NCBI GenBank assembly: GCA_039105265.1
Contig: JAPFFF010000034.1
Location: 1,488,001-1,552,000 of the forward strand
Length of the DNA: 64,000 nucleotides
DNA from: Tritrichomonas musculus
Lineage: Eukaryota > Parabasalia > Tritrichomonadida > Tritrichomonadidae
Reading direction: 5' to 3'
Shown piece by piece: positions 20,870-30,693 of this stretch. The position numbers were made by a program, and so were the translations under genes. Every line of letters begins with the position of its first letter. Position 1 is the first letter of the stretch. The notes under the pieces were generated by a model. That model ran no database searches and was not told the origin of the DNA. It saw nothing but the letters and a program-made list of their open reading frames with translations.

Positions 20870-21325
20870 TAGGCTTGTTGAGTCTCGATTTTCGATATCG
20901 ATAATTGATCACTTTTTCTGATATCAATATCAAATCAAAAATTTATTCTCTGATATCAATAATGAATAAAAATAAAAGATCGATTATCAAAATTGAAATT
21001 TTTTTAACGTATCAAAATTTTGTAAACTTTTTGAACTGATTACTTCACATATCCGTTATAAAATTTAATAAAAGCTGATTCTTTTACATAATAAGTTAGA
21101 ATATATTTATTTTATTCCATTAAAATACTATTTTTAAAGGTTTTTTTCGGTATTAGTTTCGATTAATCATGATTCGATATCAAAAGCATAATTTTTTTGT
21201 ATCACATTTCATACGTGATAATCGAATTCATCAATTAAAAGTTCCAATCGATAGCATTTTATTATCGATTATCTGAGTTAAAAAAAGTGCCAAACCTGAT
21301 AATTGATATCAGAATAACAATCCTA
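20870..21325. mobile_element. Second short hAT-like non-autonomous element, 456 bp
   Basis: The left end is TAGGCTTGTT. The right end on the opposite strand is TAGGATTGTT (9 of 10 match). The octamer TTTTTCCT occurs directly before (20862-20869) and directly after (21326-21333) the element, an exact 8-bp target duplication as made by hAT transposases. The interior repeats GATATC, ATCGATA and TAATTGAT motifs near both ends and has no coding frame. It differs in sequence from the 801-bp element at 2.7 kb but shares the style of termini. It lies in the spacer between the two DUF2828 copies. One caution is that the left octamer borders a T-run. Confidence 0.75.
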
Positions 21326-21689
21326 TTTTTCCTTCATCTATATTTTTCTAGTTTAAATTTAACACTACAACATTGACTTATACTACATATATGTATATAA
21401 CATATATATACAAAACAAACAAAGATATCATTTAATTATGTTTAATTTAAAAAAGTATTGATAATCAATACCTTAAAATATTTGACATTTATCGTCAAAA
21501 ATTTTGAAGTTAAAATTTTATTTGAATCGATTGAATGGTTTATATAATCTTGACTTGTGAAATTATATAAAATTTTTTCAAAATTTGAAAATAATAAAAT
21601 AATAAAATAAAAAAATAAAAAAATAGATAACAAAAAAACACTTCATTTTCATAAATTGAAGAAGAAGAGAAAGATTTAAAATCATCAAG

Positions 21690-22468
21690 GGAAAAAAAAT
21701 GTGTCTTGTATAAGGCACTAACAGCTACTCTATTTTTATTACCAAATAAACTTTCATCAGAGCGACACAGACCAGAAATCGAGTTGAGGAAGAATGGTCA
21801 ATCTCCATTTTTAGGAGATAAAATGGTGCCTTGTATAAGGCACTTTGCAGCTACTTTGAATTATATTTAAACTAGCAATACACAGCGACACAGACCAGAA
21901 ATCGAGTTGAGGAAGAATGGTCAATCTCCATTTTTAGGAGATAAAATGGTGCCTTGTATAAGGCACTTTGCAGCTACTTTGAATTATATTTAAACTAGCA
22001 ATACACAGCGACACAGACCAGAAATCGAGTTGAGGAAGAATGGTCAATCTCCATTTTTAGGAGATAAAATGGTGCCTTGTATAAGGCACTTTGCAGCTAC
22101 TTTGAATTATATTTAAACTAGCAATACACAGCGACACAGACCAGAAATCGAGTTGAGGAAGAATGGTCAATCTCCATTTTTAGGAGATAAAATGGTGCCT
22201 TGTATAAGGCACTTTGCAGCTACTTTGAATTATATTTAAACTAGCAATACACAGCGACACAGACCAGAAATCGAGTTGAGGAAGAATGGTCAATCTCCAT
22301 TTTTAGGAGATAAAATGGTGCCTTGTATAAGGCACTTTGCAGCTACTTTGAATTATATTTAAACTAGCAATACACAGCGACACAGACCAGAAATCGAGTT
22401 GAGGAAGAATGGTCAATCTCCATTTTTAGGAGATAAAATGGTGCCTTGTATAAGGCACTTTACAGCTA
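21690..22468 (+). repeat. Tandem array of six 123-bp units, each with three potential hairpins
   Basis: Full units begin (GCGACACAGACC) at 21762, 21885, 22008, 22131, 22254 and 22377, spaced exactly 123 bp; a diverged partial unit precedes them from about 21690. Internal units look identical. Within a unit, GACCA (9-13) can pair with TGGTC (34-38), ATCTCC (40-45) with GGAGAT (53-58), and GTGCCTT (65-71) with AAGGCAC (76-82) across a GTAT loop. The first unit's last hairpin is 21826-21843. The better base composition than the surroundings and perfect hairpins suggest either a structured RNA array or a young satellite. A T5 run in the second loop argues against uninterrupted RNA polymerase III transcription. 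Confidence 0.85.
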
Positions 22469-22517
22469 TTAATTTTTTAATTAAAAATTAATTTTTAATT
22501 AATTTTGAATCTTTTTT

Positions 22518-22544
22518 TCTTTCTTTCTTTCTTTCTTTCTTTTC
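22518..22544 (+). repeat. CTTT microsatellite
   Basis: About six uninterrupted CTTT units follow the 123-bp array, at the right side of the block unique to copy 2. Confidence 0.9.
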
Positions 22545-23130
22545 ATATTCATTGATTATTTTTTTAGTTTTACTTGATTGAGATTTTTAGAATCAATCTT
22601 ATTGAGCTCATTAATAAAATCATTAAATATTTCGATCATACAAAAAAGATCATGAATGATGTCTTTAGAAGATTATTAAATTCTTTTTTTCATTCATATT
22701 TTAAATTATTTATGATAAAAAAAGAAAACATGTTGAATGAAATAAAAATTGAATTCTTTTTTTTTCACATCAAATGCTACTTTGCATTAATTGATTATAT
22801 TACAATGATAAATCGACAGATTCAATAAAAATCAAAATATAAACTATTTATCAATTATTTAAAGGTCTTATTTGACCTTGATTCATTAATTTCAAAATCA
22901 ATTTGTTAAAATACCATTTGAAACATTTCAATATTTTAATTTCCAAAAATATAAGAAAAATATCAAAAGACATAAAAAATCAATTTGTGAAAAAGAAAAA
23001 TTTTTTGACTTTGTAAAATTTTATTTCAAAATTTTTTTCGACAATCAAAAAGTTTTCATAAATAATTTAATAACAAAAATTTTCAAAATTTTATATTTAG
23101 AGAAGAAAAAAAAAAATATTTTATTTAACT

Positions 23131-23136
23131 TCATTT
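23131..23136 (+). promoter_or_regulatory. Initiator (Inr) TCATTT of DUF2828 copy 2
   Basis: TCAYTW match, its A 29 nt before the ATG at 23162. The leader differs from copy 1 only by a longer T-run. The AAGGTC-TTATTT-GACCTT hairpin is at 22862-22879. Confidence 0.65.
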
Positions 23137-23161
23137 TATTTTTTTTTTTTATAAATTACAA

Positions 23162-24664
23162 ATGTCTAACAATCAAGAATCTCAATTTATTAAGGCAGTC
23201 GAAAAGAAATTGAATCAGACAGCAACAACAGAGAATGGTGCATTATCAAATGCTTCTTCATTAAATCCAGTTTTAGATTTCTTCTCTAAATCAGGCGCAC
23301 TTCGTGGTCAAAAAGAAGAAGTCATCCAATATTTCGAGAAAGCATTTCATTGTAATGAAGAATTAGCATTACGTGCACTATTTTATATGAGAGATATCAA
23401 AGGAGGTCAAGGAGAAAGAAACAATTTCAGAATCATCTGTCAATGGTTATCAACACATTCGCCAGAATCAATCATCCGTAACATGATTCACGTTCCAATC
23501 TTTGGACGATGGGATGATTTCTATGCATTTGTTATGAATGAACAAACGAAGAACATCGCATTGAACATCATGAAAGAACAATTCGATAAAGACATTGAAT
23601 CGGCAAGTAAAGGAAAGAATGTATCATTACTTGGTAAATGGTTGAAATCAGAAAATGCATCATCTAAAGAAACGAAAGGATTTGCAATAATGACACGAGA
23701 ATTCTTTGGATTAACGAGTGTTCGATATCGTAAATCATTATCGCTGCTTCGTAAACAGATCCAAATTGTTGAATCGTTGATGTCACAGAAAAAGTGGGAT
23801 CAAATCGAATACGCACATGTTCCTTCATACGCGATGAAAATGTATCGTAAAGCGTTTGGAAAACATGATTCCGATCGATTCCAACAATATCTTTCAGATG
23901 TTGCAAGTGGTGAAAAGAAGATCAACGCATCAACATTGTATCCATATGATATCGTTCGAGAGATTTTTTCAAAGCAAACAATCGAATCAGAAGATTTGAA
24001 GACATTGGATTTGCAATGGAATAATCTCCCAAATTATATTGAAGAAAGCAATGATACAAGATGCATGGTTTTGGCAGATGTTTCAGGTTCAATGACGTGT
24101 AGTTTTGCAGGAGGTGTCTTACCAATTTATGTATCAATCTCACTCGCGATTTATTTCGCAGAAAGAATGAAAGGCGCATTCAATGGATATTTCATGACAT
24201 TCACATCAGTCCCAGATTTGGTCAAAATAGAAGGTTCAAATATTCAAGAAAGAGTTAGAAACGTTCAAAATGCAGATTGGGCAGGAAGCACTAATTTAAT
24301 CGCAGCATTCAAAACAATTTTGGATGCAGCAATTAAAAATCATGTTCCTCAAGAAGAAATGCCTAGTAAGCTTTTCATCATTTCTGATATGCAATTCGAT
24401 CAAGCATGCCGTGACAATAGTAGAACAAATTTCGAAAAAATCGATCGAATGTATCAGAAAGCAGGTTACACAAGACCAACTTTAGTCTTCTGGAATGTCA
24501 ATGCACGTAGTGACTCACCTGTTACAAAGGACGATAATGGAACTTTCTTAGTATCTGGATGCTCTCCAAGTATCTTGAAATATGCGTTGAACACAAAAGC
24601 TGTGACACCAATGGAACTTATGTTAGAAGTGTTGAACTCCGAAAGATATTCTTTCATTCATTAA
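23162..24664 (+). CDS. DUF2828-family protein: TROVE-like plus VWA (Ro60-like), copy 2
   Basis: This is a near-identical paralogue of the gene at 19098, 500 residues, with Asn18, Gly26 and Arg188 in place of Lys, Cys and Gln. Only five nucleotide differences are visible across 1503 bp, two of them silent. The MIDAS set (Asp306, Ser308, Ser310, Thr377, Asp409) is intact, so both copies look functional. The promoter-proximal 550 bp is the same as copy 1, but about 1 kb with the hairpin array is placed from 550 to 1600 bp upstream. Expression of the two copies may therefore differ. Such low divergence points to recent duplication or ongoing gene conversion. Confidence 0.85.
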   Translation: MSNNQESQFIKAVEKKLNQTATTENGALSNASSLNPVLDFFSKSGALRGQKEEVIQYFEKAFHCNEELALRALFYMRDIKGGQGERNNFRIICQWLSTHSPESIIRNMIHVPIFGRWDDFYAFVMNEQTKNIALNIMKEQFDKDIESASKGKNVSLLGKWLKSENASSKETKGFAIMTREFFGLTSVRYRKSLSLLRKQIQIVESLMSQKKWDQIEYAHVPSYAMKMYRKAFGKHDSDRFQQYLSDVASGEKKINASTLYPYDIVREIFSKQTIESEDLKTLDLQWNNLPNYIEESNDTRCMVLADVSGSMTCSFAGGVLPIYVSISLAIYFAERMKGAFNGYFMTFTSVPDLVKIEGSNIQERVRNVQNADWAGSTNLIAAFKTILDAAIKNHVPQEEMPSKLFIISDMQFDQACRDNSRTNFEKIDRMYQKAGYTRPTLVFWNVNARSDSPVTKDDNGTFLVSGCSPSILKYALNTKAVTPMELMLEVLNSERYSFIH

Positions 24665-24829
24665 GTTTGTTCGTATTGCAATAAAAGGCGGTTCTCATGT
24701 TATTCCTTATTATTTATTGATTTTTTTATTTATCTTTTTATTTTTATTTATTTTGAAAAAAGAAGAAAATCGGAGCATAACAACTTCTAGCTACAAAAGG
24801 AGAACCAAAGCCAAGTTATTCATATTGTT

Positions 24830-25250
24830 ATGTGTATTCGAATAAAGAAAAAAATGAATAAGAGAGCGCTCCCATATCTAGATGGTCAATATAAAAAAAT
24901 GATCAAAAAAATACATCTTAATTTTATTAATAGTTTCAATTGTAAAACTGACAATTACCAAAATGAAACATATATCGCTTCAATAATACGAGAAGATGCA
25001 ATTGATGATTATTTCATTTATATCAACAAACATAAAATTGATTATTATATTCAATCATCAAAATTTGAAACGAATCATATTTTATATGAAAAAATGTTAG
25101 TTTAATTGAATATGCAGCATTTTTTGGCTCATTTCAAATTTTCAAATATTTGAAATTTAATATTGTAGAATTAACATCATTTTTATGAATTGCAGCAGTT
25201 CATTCTAACAATTTAGAACTAATTCATGAAATTGAACAAATATTAGTTAA
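24830..25250 (+). pseudogene. Relic of a DUF3447/ankyrin-repeat gene
   Basis: The first frame (24830-25105) encodes IIREDAIDDYFIYIN and FETNHILYEK, phrases characteristic of trichomonad DUF3447-ankyrin proteins. After its stop, another frame continues the family pattern as LIEYAAFFGSFQIFKYL, an in-frame TGA, then AAVHSNNLELIHEIEQ. One frameshift and one nonsense codon are thus visible, and the usual ankyrin array that should follow is absent. The relic sits directly upstream of the calpain gene. The family is recognised from memory of trichomonad genomes. Confidence 0.7.
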
Positions 25251-25376
25251 TAGCATGTGTATATCTTTAAATGATATGTTTTGAAATATTTCAAAACAGA
25301 AATATTGAATAAAAATTTTTATTCTAACTTATCTGGGCAATTTTTTTGTGAAGCTATTTCCTGTTTTTTTAAATAT

Positions 25377-28300
25377 ATGAAATCATCTCAAAATAGAGCT
25401 CAAACACTATACAATGCCCTGCTTGAATCAGGAGATGTTGAAAAGCGATTTGAAAAAATAATTGATGAATGTTCAAATAATAATAAAAAATATAAAGATC
25501 CAGATTTTTATCCACAGAAAGATATTGCATCATGTGATAGAGAAAAACTCAAAGAATGTGATTGGCGATATATTGAAGAACAATATCCAAACTTATTTGA
25601 AAATATTACACCTGAAAGTATAATACAAGGCAATTTAGGAGATTGCTACTTTGTTGTAGCATTAATTTATGCGTCTCATCATAAAAATTTGGTACGAACT
25701 TTATTTCATCCAAAATCATCATTGAAATATGGTTGTGTTCTTGTTTATTTTCATTATTTAGGAGAAAAAATTCCTGTAATTATTGATACTCAAGTGGCAT
25801 ATCAAAGTAAGTTTTCAACAAATCCACTTTTTAGTCATCCAAGAACCAAAGATGATTCTTGCTGGTTTGTTCTTGTTGAAAAAGCTTTTGCAAAAGCATG
25901 TGGAAGCTATTCTTCAATTGTTTCAGGAGCAGCCTCATTTGCAATTCATGTTTTATTTGATTTTTATTCAACTTCTTTTTCCAAAATTGAAGATATTATT
26001 ACTGTGAAATCATTGGCTGAAGAAGAAAAAAGAAAAAACAGCAAAAATACAAATGAAAAAATTTACAATATTTTGAAAGACTTAAAAAACAAAAATGCAA
26101 TGATAGGAACTTCAATTCCAGATGAAAATATTGATCAAAAAATTGGATTAATACCTAAACATTCATATTATGTTATTGATGTCGGAAAATCAGATGATGA
26201 TTTATTCATTAAATTGAGAAATCCTTGGGGGAGAGGAGAATATAAAGGTGGATATTGTGTTGGCTCTCAGTTATGGACAGAAAAACTAAAACACGATTTA
26301 AATTACAAAGATGAAGATGATGGCTCTTTTTGGATGAATTTAAAAAACTATTTCTATTACTTTAAATCAATAAGTTATTCTTTACCTAAATTACCAAATT
26401 GGAAAGAACTGAGTGTTTGTGGCGAAATTAAAGGTTATTTAGATGGAAGGACTCCTTGTGTTAAAACACCAAATGTTGGATGCATTCCACAATGGTCAAT
26501 TAAATTTAGTAAAAAAACAATTGTTCGCTTAACTTATGATGTTGCTGGACCTGAATCTTATCATGGAATTTACATTTGTAAAAATCATGGTAGAAAAGTA
26601 ATGATATTATCGAATAATGATGAAATATTAAGATCGAATACAAATTCTTATGTAAATGGAATTGAATATACCGTTGAAGATTTTAGTGAACCTTTTACAT
26701 TCTTTTTAACACGTTCAGAAGCTAGAAAAGAGCCTTGCTACTTTAGAATCTTAATTCAATCACCGGATCAATATTATGTTGTTACTAAATTCAATGATGA
26801 TTATTATAATGAAAAATGGCATTATGCTTCTGATAGTGGCACTTTTTCATATGATCGTGATGATTGGGATCCAACTAAAAATAAACCTTTATCAACATGT
26901 CGACAATGGTACGTTAATTTCCCAGATTTTAAAGAAAATGATGAAACAGAACTTCGATTTCGTATTTTCAAGAACATCTCTGATTCTCCTCTTTTTTTCT
27001 ACATTGCCAGGATAAATGAAAGAATTAGCTATTCATATACAAGCATTCCTTGTGAAAATTATCAAATATATGAAGAGTCAGAATATGAAGAATACTCAAT
27101 TCCAATTAATAATAAAGCTTTGACAATTGATAATTATGAGAACAATGATTTATATCATTACGTGTTTACTATTTATACTGGCAAAATTAATTACATTTCT
27201 GATTTTAAATTTGTTGTGCTATGCAAAAGGAAATTTGAATTTGGAGTAATGCCACAACCAGATCCAATTAATCATTGTGGGTACACAATACAAGGTGTAT
27301 TACATCATAATGAAAATGATGGGAAAACACCTTTTAGTGGTGGAAATGTTGAAAAAATAAGACAATGGTGTTTACTTTTTAAGAAAGCACCAACAACTTT
27401 ATTTGTTGAATTCATAATGAATGAATCTTTTACAGAACATCTTGTTTTTCTTGAAATAAGAGAAAAACTGGGACAAAAAATATCAACTTTTTACAATGGA
27501 ACAACACATTTTGATTTTACAATTGAAGATCAATGCATTCATGATCAAACGATATGGACAATAAATAATGTCTCACAACCATATTCTTTGGTTGTTACTA
27601 GAAGCCCTCCTATTGACAAAGATAGTGAATTCAAAATCAATATTTTTGGAACTGAAGAATTTGATATGTTTAATATAAATGGAAATCAAATTGGTAACAA
27701 AGTAAATAAATTTGAACCTGCAGCTTATTACTATTATACTAGAAAAAAAAGTGATAGAAATTTCTCAGAAATCGATTTCTTTGAGCAACCTGTTAATTTT
27801 TCACCCAAAAAAACAAACTTAAAAGGCAAAATAAATTCAAAAGTGAATCAAAATATTTCAATTTTAAAAGAAGACTCTGATGTATTGCCTAATACAAATA
27901 ATGAAAAAAAGCAGTATAATAAATTAATCAATCATGATTCTGATGAATCTAGTGATTCTAATCCGAATATTAATAATAATAATAATAATAGCCGTAGTTT
28001 TAATAGAATGATTAAAAATATCACAACATCTGATATATATTATTCGAATTCAGAAGAAGAAAAAAACAAAATTATTGACATTTCAGATAATGAAATCAAG
28101 AGTTCAAATAGTGATAACACTAAAAGTATTTCAGAAAATGATAGCATTCAAAATATTTCTGATAATATTAACAATCAAGACATATCAGATAATGTCAACA
28201 TTAAAAGTGTTTCTGATAATGATAGTATTCAAAATACTTCTGATAATGACAACGATCATAATATATCAGATATTAATAACAATAATAATATATTCAATAA

Positions 28301-30470
28301 AGATAGCATTAAAAATAGTACGAATGATAATTTGAAAAACAAAAAACAATATGATTCAAATGAACTATTGAACAAAGCTAAATATCACTTCAAAAGGCAT
28401 AAAAAAGCTTTTACAGAAATGCAATTGATTTGGAATTTTAATGATGATCCTTCAAAAGAATACGTGCTTGCTATTTCTTTGTTTGACTTAATAATTCTTA
28501 AACAAAAAAGAAATTCTAAAAAATTTACCAAAAAATTTAAAGAATGCTTGATTAATCTGTCTTTAATATCCATCCAAAAAAACGGTATAATCAAATTAAA
28601 ATTTAGGACCAATAAAAAAATAAAGAATCAAACCGTATTCTTTCAAACCGAAAATGCTGTTTCATTAATTAATTCTTTACTTGATCATATTCAAAGAATT
28701 TTATCTCAAAAAGAAATAAAAAAAATTATTTATGAAAATGTCAGAATTCCTAATTCATTGATGAAAAATACATCACATTCAATCTTATTTAGATTTAATT
28801 CGTTATTAAAAATCAAAAAAATAGAAATATCAAATGAATTAAGAAACAAAATATCACAAAACATTTTTTCGCATAAAAGTTCAATTGTCCTATCCAAAAT
28901 CAAAAATATTAAAAAACTCTTTCCAATTATTTCATCTTGTATTTTCATAAATAAATATGTTGATCAAATTGAAATTAGTGATTGCAAACATATTATACCA
29001 TTAATTATTCAAAACATTGAATATTTTGATAATATTTCACATCTGATAATCAAAGACAATATTACAGATGACTTACGAAAATTAGTTGAGCATTCAAAAA
29101 ATATAAACTCAATTACTTTTCAAAATACAAAAATTAATTATTTCAACTTTCATCAAATATCATCATTACTTGAGGAAAATGACATTGATTCAATTGGTTT
29201 TGATGATTCATTAGATGAAAACTCTTTTCAATCATTCATTCATTGTCCATTTTTTCAACAATTGAAATACTTTAGAATATCAAAATTACATAATCTTGAT
29301 TTTTCATCCAACACAGCGTATTTCAGAAATATTTTTATCTTATCTTTTAAATCATGCAATTTAAAAATTGGAGATGTTTTGAAAACAATTTCAACTAGTA
29401 AATTGAATTTTTTGAGAGAACTTGATTTATCTGGAAACATTGGAACAGGATTTAACAATGGACAACTCGCATTATCAAATAAGTTAATTTCATTATATGT
29501 GAATGATGTTGAATGGGACGTCAATGATTTAAATCTTTTTATGAATTCATGTAGTTATTCAAATTTGACAACTTTGTCAATTAACAACATCAAATTTATA
29601 AATTCTGATCAATTTGAAAAAGTTGCCAATAAAAGAAAGGGACGCGTTCAAAATTCATTTGATTACATAAATTATTGTTGGGATTCATTTTTTGATAATC
29701 TTCCATCAAAAATGAATACAATAGAATCACTTTTTTGGAATTCAAACAAAATTAATGAAAAATTTATTTCATTTTTGTCAAATACAAGCACATTAACAGA
29801 AATATCTTTTTGTGAAAATCAATGCACTGATCTTGAATTCATTAAATATTTATTATTAAATAGTTCTATTCAAAAAGTAAATATTCAAAAAATAACTTTT
29901 TCTGATACTAGCCAATATTTCAATTGTTTTAAAGATTTCTTAGCAAATATTGGAAATATGAAATCATTAAATCAATTAGATTTGAGTCATAATAAATTCA
30001 ACAATGATTGCTTAGATATTTTGTTTGAATCATTAAATCAATCTAAGATTAAATTTATTGCTTTTGATGATTCAGGTATAACTTCATTTAATGAATTAAT
30101 GATGTTATATACAAAACTTCAAAAAATCAAAGAAGATCCTCTAAACATATCATATCCAATTATTGATATTCACAAATTAAATGCTGGACAAAATCAAATC
30201 AATGACTTAAACAAATGTTTAAGTCAATTAAAAAAACCTTTGGATAATAGAAGAACGATTCAATTTATGGTTTTTCCTGAAGATTTTTTCATTAATTGGA
30301 ATAATGAATTTCCACAGTTTATAACAAAGAAAAGAGTAGAAAAAGAATCTTGTTTAATGAAAAATCTTCAATTTGAAAAAATTGAAGACCATAATTCTGA
30401 ATCAGTTAGTTCATCTAGTGAACTAAGTACCTTATCTTCTAAAAGTTATTCGGGTTCAAGTTGTTGTTGA
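25377..30470 (+). CDS. Calpain-like cysteine protease fused to a leucine-rich-repeat region
   Basis: I place the start at the ATG at 25377 (1697 residues); the frame stays open further upstream but only from a TTG. The papain-like CysPc domain has the whole catalytic triad: Cys90 in QGNLGDCYFV, His262 in PKHSYYVIDV and Asn282 in LRNPWGRGEY. At least three calpain-type beta-sandwich (C2-like) segments follow, the first after WKELSVCGEIKGYL. Next come an Asn/Ser/Asp-rich linker of about 180 residues, a PH/GRAM-like segment (starting HKKAFTEMQLIWNF) and an irregular LRR region with LRELDLSGN and LNQLDLSHN, resembling CARMIL-type proteins. The tail is Ser-rich. No EF-hands or signal peptide are seen. 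Calcium-dependent cytoskeletal processing is a reasonable guess. No Inr is evident near the start. Confidence 0.85.
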   Translation: MKSSQNRAQTLYNALLESGDVEKRFEKIIDECSNNNKKYKDPDFYPQKDIASCDREKLKECDWRYIEEQYPNLFENITPESIIQGNLGDCYFVVALIYASHHKNLVRTLFHPKSSLKYGCVLVYFHYLGEKIPVIIDTQVAYQSKFSTNPLFSHPRTKDDSCWFVLVEKAFAKACGSYSSIVSGAASFAIHVLFDFYSTSFSKIEDIITVKSLAEEEKRKNSKNTNEKIYNILKDLKNKNAMIGTSIPDENIDQKIGLIPKHSYYVIDVGKSDDDLFIKLRNPWGRGEYKGGYCVGSQLWTEKLKHDLNYKDEDDGSFWMNLKNYFYYFKSISYSLPKLPNWKELSVCGEIKGYLDGRTPCVKTPNVGCIPQWSIKFSKKTIVRLTYDVAGPESYHGIYICKNHGRKVMILSNNDEILRSNTNSYVNGIEYTVEDFSEPFTFFLTRSEARKEPCYFRILIQSPDQYYVVTKFNDDYYNEKWHYASDSGTFSYDRDDWDPTKNKPLSTCRQWYVNFPDFKENDETELRFRIFKNISDSPLFFYIARINERISYSYTSIPCENYQIYEESEYEEYSIPINNKALTIDNYENNDLYHYVFTIYTGKINYISDFKFVVLCKRKFEFGVMPQPDPINHCGYTIQGVLHHNENDGKTPFSGGNVEKIRQWCLLFKKAPTTLFVEFIMNESFTEHLVFLEIREKLGQKISTFYNGTTHFDFTIEDQCIHDQTIWTINNVSQPYSLVVTRSPPIDKDSEFKINIFGTEEFDMFNINGNQIGNKVNKFEPAAYYYYTRKKSDRNFSEIDFFEQPVNFSPKKTNLKGKINSKVNQNISILKEDSDVLPNTNNEKKQYNKLINHDSDESSDSNPNINNNNNNSRSFNRMIKNITTSDIYYSNSEEEKNKIIDISDNEIKSSNSDNTKSISENDSIQNISDNINNQDISDNVNIKSVSDNDSIQNTSDNDNDHNISDINNNNNIFNKDSIKNSTNDNLKNKKQYDSNELLNKAKYHFKRHKKAFTEMQLIWNFNDDPSKEYVLAISLFDLIILKQKRNSKKFTKKFKECLINLSLISIQKNGIIKLKFRTNKKIKNQTVFFQTENAVSLINSLLDHIQRILSQKEIKKIIYENVRIPNSLMKNTSHSILFRFNSLLKIKKIEISNELRNKISQNIFSHKSSIVLSKIKNIKKLFPIISSCIFINKYVDQIEISDCKHIIPLIIQNIEYFDNISHLIIKDNITDDLRKLVEHSKNINSITFQNTKINYFNFHQISSLLEENDIDSIGFDDSLDENSFQSFIHCPFFQQLKYFRISKLHNLDFSSNTAYFRNIFILSFKSCNLKIGDVLKTISTSKLNFLRELDLSGNIGTGFNNGQLALSNKLISLYVNDVEWDVNDLNLFMNSCSYSNLTTLSINNIKFINSDQFEKVANKRKGRVQNSFDYINYCWDSFFDNLPSKMNTIESLFWNSNKINEKFISFLSNTSTLTEISFCENQCTDLEFIKYLLLNSSIQKVNIQKITFSDTSQYFNCFKDFLANIGNMKSLNQLDLSHNKFNNDCLDILFESLNQSKIKFIAFDDSGITSFNELMMLYTKLQKIKEDPLNISYPIIDIHKLNAGQNQINDLNKCLSQLKKPLDNRRTIQFMVFPEDFFINWNNEFPQFITKKRVEKESCLMKNLQFEKIEDHNSESVSSSSELSTLSSKSYSGSSCC

Positions 30471-30693
30471 TTTTTAGAATCAGTTTATAAAAGTTTTTTG
30501 TTGATTAATAATGCTATATAAAACAGATTCTTTTTATTAATAATTCTTTTCAATTTTTTCATATTTAAATCATTGATAATTTTATAAAGATAAATTTAGT
30601 TTATAAAACATTTCTTCTCAATAAAAGATAATAATATTTAAAACTATTAAATGGTATTTCAAAAATTTCTGAATTTTATTTACAAAATTTTCA

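Larger units (their letters stand above)
21566..22614. other. About 1.05-kb block present only in DUF2828 copy 2
   Basis: The left junction follows GTGAAATTA and the right junction precedes AAAATCATTAAATATT; in copy 1 these two sequences are joined directly. The block holds AT-rich sequence, the 123-bp tandem array, an AATTAATTTTT-rich palindromic stretch and a CTTT microsatellite. No target duplication or transposon ends are obvious. Confidence 0.7.
21421..24757 (+). repeat. Segmental duplication, copy 2 (split by about 1 kb)
   Basis: Direct repeat of 18407-20694. The upstream flank matches copy 1 to 21565, is then interrupted to about 22614, and resumes to the end of the 3' flank near 24757. 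Copy 1 lacks the interruption, so either an insertion in copy 2 or a deletion in copy 1 explains the difference. Confidence 0.85.

Noticed and set aside
21762-22468. CRISPR array
   Set aside because: The units are adjoining identical 123-bp repeats with no unique spacers, in a eukaryotic genome.
21762-22468. tRNA or 5S rRNA tandem genes
   Set aside because: GGTCAATCTCC only loosely recalls a B box, no cloverleaf forms, and the sequence is not 5S-like; a T5 run lies inside each unit.
22574-22828. 84-codon frame upstream of DUF2828 copy 2
   Set aside because: Copy 1 has a stop (TAG for AAG) in the same region, and the composition matches AT-rich leader sequence.
25281-25376. Longer N-terminus of the calpain
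   Set aside because: The frame is open from 25281 but only from TTG, and the added residues are hydrophobic AT-rich text; the first ATG is at 25377.
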